Shown one piece after another: positions 6,299 to 9,165 of a DNA stretch of 9,165 bases. Origin of the DNA: JBKHDT01 sp049974825 (GTDB taxonomy: Bacteria > Pseudomonadota > Gammaproteobacteria > Halothiobacillales > Halothiobacillaceae); assembly GCA_049974825.1 (NCBI GenBank), contig JBNGDJ010000094.1:1-9165 (forward strand). Direction: 5' to 3'. How positions within the stretch are numbered: position 1 is the stretch's first letter; each line of letters opens with the position of its first letter. The position numbers and the translations under genes were made by a program. The notes beneath the pieces were generated by a model. That model had not been told where the DNA came from. It made no database searches and saw only the letters and a program-made list of their open reading frames with translations.

Positions 6299-6470
6299 TC
6301 TGGGAACCTCGAAAAAACACGTCCCTGTGGTTTTTCGAGGTCGTCATTCGCGGGAGACCCGCGAATGACTCGCGCAATTTCAATCGCTTGCGCGATTGAT
6401 GCGTTGGGGCATCCCTGCCCCAAAGGGTACCTCGAAAGGTTTTTCGAGGTACCCGTCTGGGTTCCCAAAC
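6299..6470. repeat. Densely packed multi-hairpin element, five perfect stems inside an outer inverted repeat
   Basis: Nearly every base falls in a stem. (A) ACCTCGAAAAA 6306-6316 with TTTTTCGAGGT 6331-6341, extended inward by CAC/GTG. (B) GTCATTCGCGGG 6343-6354 with CCCGCGAATGAC 6358-6369, loop AGA. (C) CAATCGC 6381-6387 with GCGATTG 6392-6398, alternative to CGCGCAA 6371-6377 with TTGCGCG 6388-6394. (D) TTGGGGC 6404-6410 with GCCCCAA 6417-6423. (E) GGGTACCTCGAAA 6425-6437 with TTTCGAGGTACCC 6442-6454, loop GGTT. The outer arms are TGGGAACC 6301-6308 and GGTTCCCA 6460-6467. Hairpins A and E share the same arms: GGTTTTTCGAGGT is directly repeated at 6329-6341 and 6438-6450. It could be a structured RNA, a mobile palindromic (REP/MITE-like) element, or a complex transcription barrier between the sigma-E operon and cas3. 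Coding frames across it resemble no protein. Confidence 0.8.
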
Positions 6471-6676
6471 TCTTCCATGTCCTTGCGACGCGTTGACCTC
6501 GTTTGCCTTGTCCGCCGGGTGTGGAGGACGGGGCGTGGGTTGATGGAATACTGCGGCCATTTTCAAAGATAGCAAAGCCTCTCGTACGTGAGTTGAATGT
6601 TGGGAAGCCGGGTCAGTTTTTATGGCAGCGTCAAGGGCGTTGCAGGACGGGGTTGCATGCGAAGGAGAGATCACAG
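6471..6676 (+). other. Upstream region of cas3
   Basis: These 206 bp contain no gene that I can support and no CRISPR repeats. The only promoter-like pair is TTGAAT (6593-6598) with TTTTAT (6618-6623), but the 19-bp spacing is long and the match is weak. Transcription of the cas genes probably starts here, because the hairpin element separates them from rseC. Confidence 0.4.
6662..6667 (+). promoter_or_regulatory. Strong ribosome binding site of cas3
   Basis: AAGGAG at 6662-6667 lies 9 nt before ATG 6677-6679. It fixes the cas3 start, which also agrees with the family's N-terminus shortly before the YPYQ helicase Q-motif. Confidence 0.8.
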
Positions 6677-9165
6677 ATGAGCTATGACGAGCTCTTCGCC
6701 CGGTCACTGGACGGGGCGGAGCCTTATCCGTACCAGCGAAGACTGGCGGAGCAGGACTGGCCCGAGGTGGTGGACATCCCCACCGGCCTGGGAAAGACCG
6801 CCGCCATCAGCCTTGCCTGGCTGTACAAGCGCGGCTGGCGGGCCGATGGTGAGCACGAGCTACCCGATGACAGGACGCCCAGGCGGTTGATCTGGTGTCT
6901 GCCCATGCGGGTGCTCGTCGAGCAGACTGAGTCCAATATCCGGGGCTGGCTCGAGAGCCTCGGGCTTCTCGGTGAAGCGGGCGAGGTGGGTCGTGTTGCC
7001 GTGCATACGCTCATGGGCGGTGAGCCGGACCTGCAGCAGGCGACATGGGCGGCGCACCCCGAGCAGGATGCCATCCTGATCGGCACCCAGGACATGCTGC
7101 TCTCCCGTGCCCTGATGCGGGGATACGGCATGAGTCGCTACCAGTGGCCCGTCCACTTTTCCTTGCTGCACAACGATGCGCTCTGGGTATTCGACGAGGT
7201 GCAGCTCATGGGGCCGGCATTGGCGACCACGACCCAGCTCGAAGCGTTTCGTCGGCGGCTGGGCGCGGCCCGCGGCAGCCACAGCATCTGGTGTTCCGCG
7301 ACCTTGCAGCCCGACTGGCTCGGCACGGTGGATTTCCGCCCCGACGTCAAGGCCGGTTTGTCCCGGATAACGCTCTCTGATGAAGACCATCGGGAATCCG
7401 CCGTCACGCGCCGGATCAAGGCGTCGAAGTCGCTCTTGCGCGCGCATGCTTCTCTCGACAAGACCAGCCAGGCCGCCGAAAAGACATACATCGAAGAACT
7501 GGCCCATCAGGTGCTGGAGCACCACCAAGCCGGCGAGCAGACCCTGGTGATCCTCAATCGCGTGGAACGGGCCCAGGGGCTGTACGAGGAGTTGGGAAAA
7601 CGGGACGAGTCGCCGGCTCGGTTGCTGCTGCACGCCCGGTTCCGGCCGCACGAGCGGCGCACGATCGAATCGCGACTGCGGGAGGTGCCGGCGGGGGCGG
7701 GTCGAATCGTGGTCGCCACCCAGGCGGTGGAGGCGGGCGTGGATATCGACAGCCGGGTGCTGTTTACCGAACTGGCGCCGTGGTCTTCCCTCGTCCAGCG
7801 TTTTGGCCGCTGCAATCGGGCCGGTCTATATGGAAGTGCGGACGTCTTCTGGGTCGATCTGGACGAGACCTCCAAGGGCGTGGCCTTGCCTTACGAGGCG
7901 CATGATCTGGCCGAGGCGCGTGATTGCCTGACCAGCCTCGAGACGGTCTCGCCCTCTGTTCTTCCGGCCGTCAGGCGGGGGCCGGAAACCGCGCATGTGC
8001 TGCGCCGGCGCGATCTGCTCAATCTGTTCAATACCGACCCGGACCTCTCGGGGTTCGATGTCGACGTTTCCCCCTATATCCGGGATACGGGTACTCCCCA
8101 GGTACAGGTCTTCTGGCGACAGGTCGAGCCACGGTCACACCACGAATTGTCCGCCCCCGAACGCGACGAGTTGTGCCCCGTGTCCCTGACCCAGATTCGG
8201 GAACACCTGGGCAAGAAGTTTCCGGCCAAGCGGGCACGAGAATTGAAGCGTGACCGTCCGTCCGCCTGGCGGCTCGACCCGCTGGGTAGCGGTGACGAGC
8301 CTCGCTGGGAGCTTGTGCGAAGTCCGGAGGAAATCCGTCCCGGTCAGCAGCTGCTTTTGGCTGCCGACGAGGGCGGATACCGACCGGATCTCGGTTTCGT
8401 GGCGGGACGGACTGATCCCGTCTCTTTGGCCAAAGATGAAAAGGACGACATCTCAGGTGAGACCTATGGCAGTGAACGACTTAGCCGCATCGGCCGCTGG
8501 GTGCCATTGGCCGAACACCTTGACGACGTGGCCGACGATGCCCGCTCCCTCGGTCGGGAGCTCGGACTGGAAGCGGATACGGTTGCGCTTCTTGAAAAGG
8601 CCGCCCGCTGGCATGACGTGGGCAAGGCCCACGAGGCCTTTCAGCGGGGTATTGGCGCGGACCCCGCGGATGGCGGAGGTCCCTGGGCCAAGTCCGACGG
8701 GCAGGGGCGACCGGACTACCACACCGTTGGCCCGGAGGGGGAGAGGCAGCCACGCCGCTACTTCCGCCACGAGCTGGCCTCCATGCTCGCGTGGATCGAA
8801 CACGCCGAGCAGACAGACCATCACGACCTGATTGCCTACCTGATCGCCGCCCACCACGGACGGGTGCGCACGGGGTTGCGTGCTCTGCCAGAAGAAAACG
8901 AGCCGCCGGAGCCGGGGAAACCGTATGCGCGGGGCGTCTGGGATGGCGATCGGCTCCCCGTCGTGGACATCGGTGGGGAAACCCTACCCGAAACCACCCT
9001 GCATCTCGACCTGATGCGCATGGGCAGCGGCCCACAGGGGCCGTCCTGGACCGAGCGCACGCAGCGTCTGATGGAGGAATACGGCCCCTTCCGGCTGGCC
9101 TGGCTGGAGACGCTGTTACGCATCGCCGACTGGCGGGCCAGCGCGCGTGAAGAACAAGGAGGACA
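6677..9165 (+). CDS. cas3: CRISPR-associated helicase-nuclease Cas3, type I-G (formerly I-U), 3' end beyond window
   Basis: Cas3 unwinds and degrades target DNA after Cascade binding. This frame stays open for 829 codons to the window edge. The superfamily 2 helicase comes first: Q-motif YPYQ 17-20, Walker A DIPTGLGKT 33-41, CLPMRVLVEQT near 74-84, DEVQ box 173-176 (in place of DEAH), SAT 207-209, motif V TQAVEAGVDID 348-358 and motif VI QRFGRCNR 374-381. The HD nuclease comes last: HD 646-647 (WHDVGKAHEAF), His 698 (RHELAS), HH 726-727 (AAHHGR) and Asp 818 (RIADWRAS). All expected metal ligands are present. Helicase-first, HD-last order is the hallmark of the GSU0051-type Cas3 of type I-G, unlike the HD-first Cas3 of types I-C, I-E and I-F. 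The ADWRAS segment normally stands near the end, so little is missing. Other I-G genes (csb1, csb2, csx17 relatives) would be expected next. Confidence 0.95.
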   Translation, partial: MSYDELFARSLDGAEPYPYQRRLAEQDWPEVVDIPTGLGKTAAISLAWLYKRGWRADGEHELPDDRTPRRLIWCLPMRVLVEQTESNIRGWLESLGLLGEAGEVGRVAVHTLMGGEPDLQQATWAAHPEQDAILIGTQDMLLSRALMRGYGMSRYQWPVHFSLLHNDALWVFDEVQLMGPALATTTQLEAFRRRLGAARGSHSIWCSATLQPDWLGTVDFRPDVKAGLSRITLSDEDHRESAVTRRIKASKSLLRAHASLDKTSQAAEKTYIEELAHQVLEHHQAGEQTLVILNRVERAQGLYEELGKRDESPARLLLHARFRPHERRTIESRLREVPAGAGRIVVATQAVEAGVDIDSRVLFTELAPWSSLVQRFGRCNRAGLYGSADVFWVDLDETSKGVALPYEAHDLAEARDCLTSLETVSPSVLPAVRRGPETAHVLRRRDLLNLFNTDPDLSGFDVDVSPYIRDTGTPQVQVFWRQVEPRSHHELSAPERDELCPVSLTQIREHLGKKFPAKRARELKRDRPSAWRLDPLGSGDEPRWELVRSPEEIRPGQQLLLAADEGGYRPDLGFVAGRTDPVSLAKDEKDDISGETYGSERLSRIGRWVPLAEHLDDVADDARSLGRELGLEADTVALLEKAARWHDVGKAHEAFQRGIGADPADGGGPWAKSDGQGRPDYHTVGPEGERQPRRYFRHELASMLAWIEHAEQTDHHDLIAYLIAAHHGRVRTGLRALPEENEPPEPGKPYARGVWDGDRLPVVDIGGETLPETTLHLDLMRMGSGPQGPSWTERTQRLMEEYGPFRLAWLETLLRIADWRASAREEQGG
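9156..9162 (+). promoter_or_regulatory. Ribosome binding site for the next cas gene beyond the window
   Basis: AAGGAGG, a perfect Shine-Dalgarno core, lies within the last ten bases while the cas3 frame is still open. A following gene probably starts a few bases past the edge and overlaps or abuts the cas3 stop, as in tightly packed cas operons. Confidence 0.6.

Noticed and set aside
6299..6470. CRISPR array or integron attC interpretation of the hairpin block
   Set aside because: No regularly spaced direct repeats of 28-37 bp exist here; only one 13-bp repeat occurs twice. The conserved attC core sites are not seen, and there is no integrase nearby.
6294..6707. 137-codon minus-strand frame over the hairpin element and the cas3 start
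   Set aside because: It covers the cas3 ribosome site and start codon and the structured element, and it has no recognisable domain. It is probably a chance frame.

Overview
The window looks like a high-GC gammaproteobacterial chromosome. The clues are the divergent nadB / rpoE-rseA-rseB-rseC arrangement, a DUF2058 (YaiL-type) protein, and the protein sequences themselves. A Chromatiales-like genome is plausible, but no species can be named from this sequence.

Layout. (1) Positions 1-233 hold the 3' end of an Rpn/PD-(D/E)XK 'putative transposase' type gene. (2) Positions 234-636 are non-coding and contain a palindromic repeat cluster with two copies of a TGGGAAC-type palindrome. (3) On the minus strand come a DUF2058 gene (637-1170) and nadB, L-aspartate oxidase (1315-2961). 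nadB has no ATG/GTG/TTG codon upstream of its FAD motif and probably starts at a rare ATT. (4) A 308-bp divergent region separates nadB from the plus-strand envelope-stress operon: rpoE (sigma-E), rseA (membrane anti-sigma), rseB (periplasmic co-regulator) and rseC (inner-membrane modulator). The genes are packed with gaps of 14 and 3 nt and one 8-nt overlap. (5) Positions 6027-6676 are 650 bp without a credible gene. Inside, at 6299-6470, five perfect hairpins lie back to back and are enclosed by a longer-range inverted repeat. (6) From 6677 to the window edge runs an open reading frame for a Cas3 with the helicase first and the HD nuclease last. This is the type I-G (formerly I-U, GSU0051-like) architecture. 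A strong Shine-Dalgarno sequence in the last bases suggests that further cas genes follow.

How the parts work together. The RpoE-RseA-RseB-RseC set is a complete sigma-E signalling module: RseA holds the sigma factor at the membrane, RseB shields RseA from proteolysis, and RseC modulates the response. The usual downstream partners (mucD/degP-type protease or lepA) are absent; an AT-richer, palindrome-rich spacer and a CRISPR-Cas locus stand there instead. This suggests an accessory island joined to a conserved core operon. No CRISPR array is visible inside the window.

The items most worth a second look are the 6299-6470 multi-hairpin element, its architectural similarity to the 354-590 repeat cluster, and the apparent ATT start of nadB.
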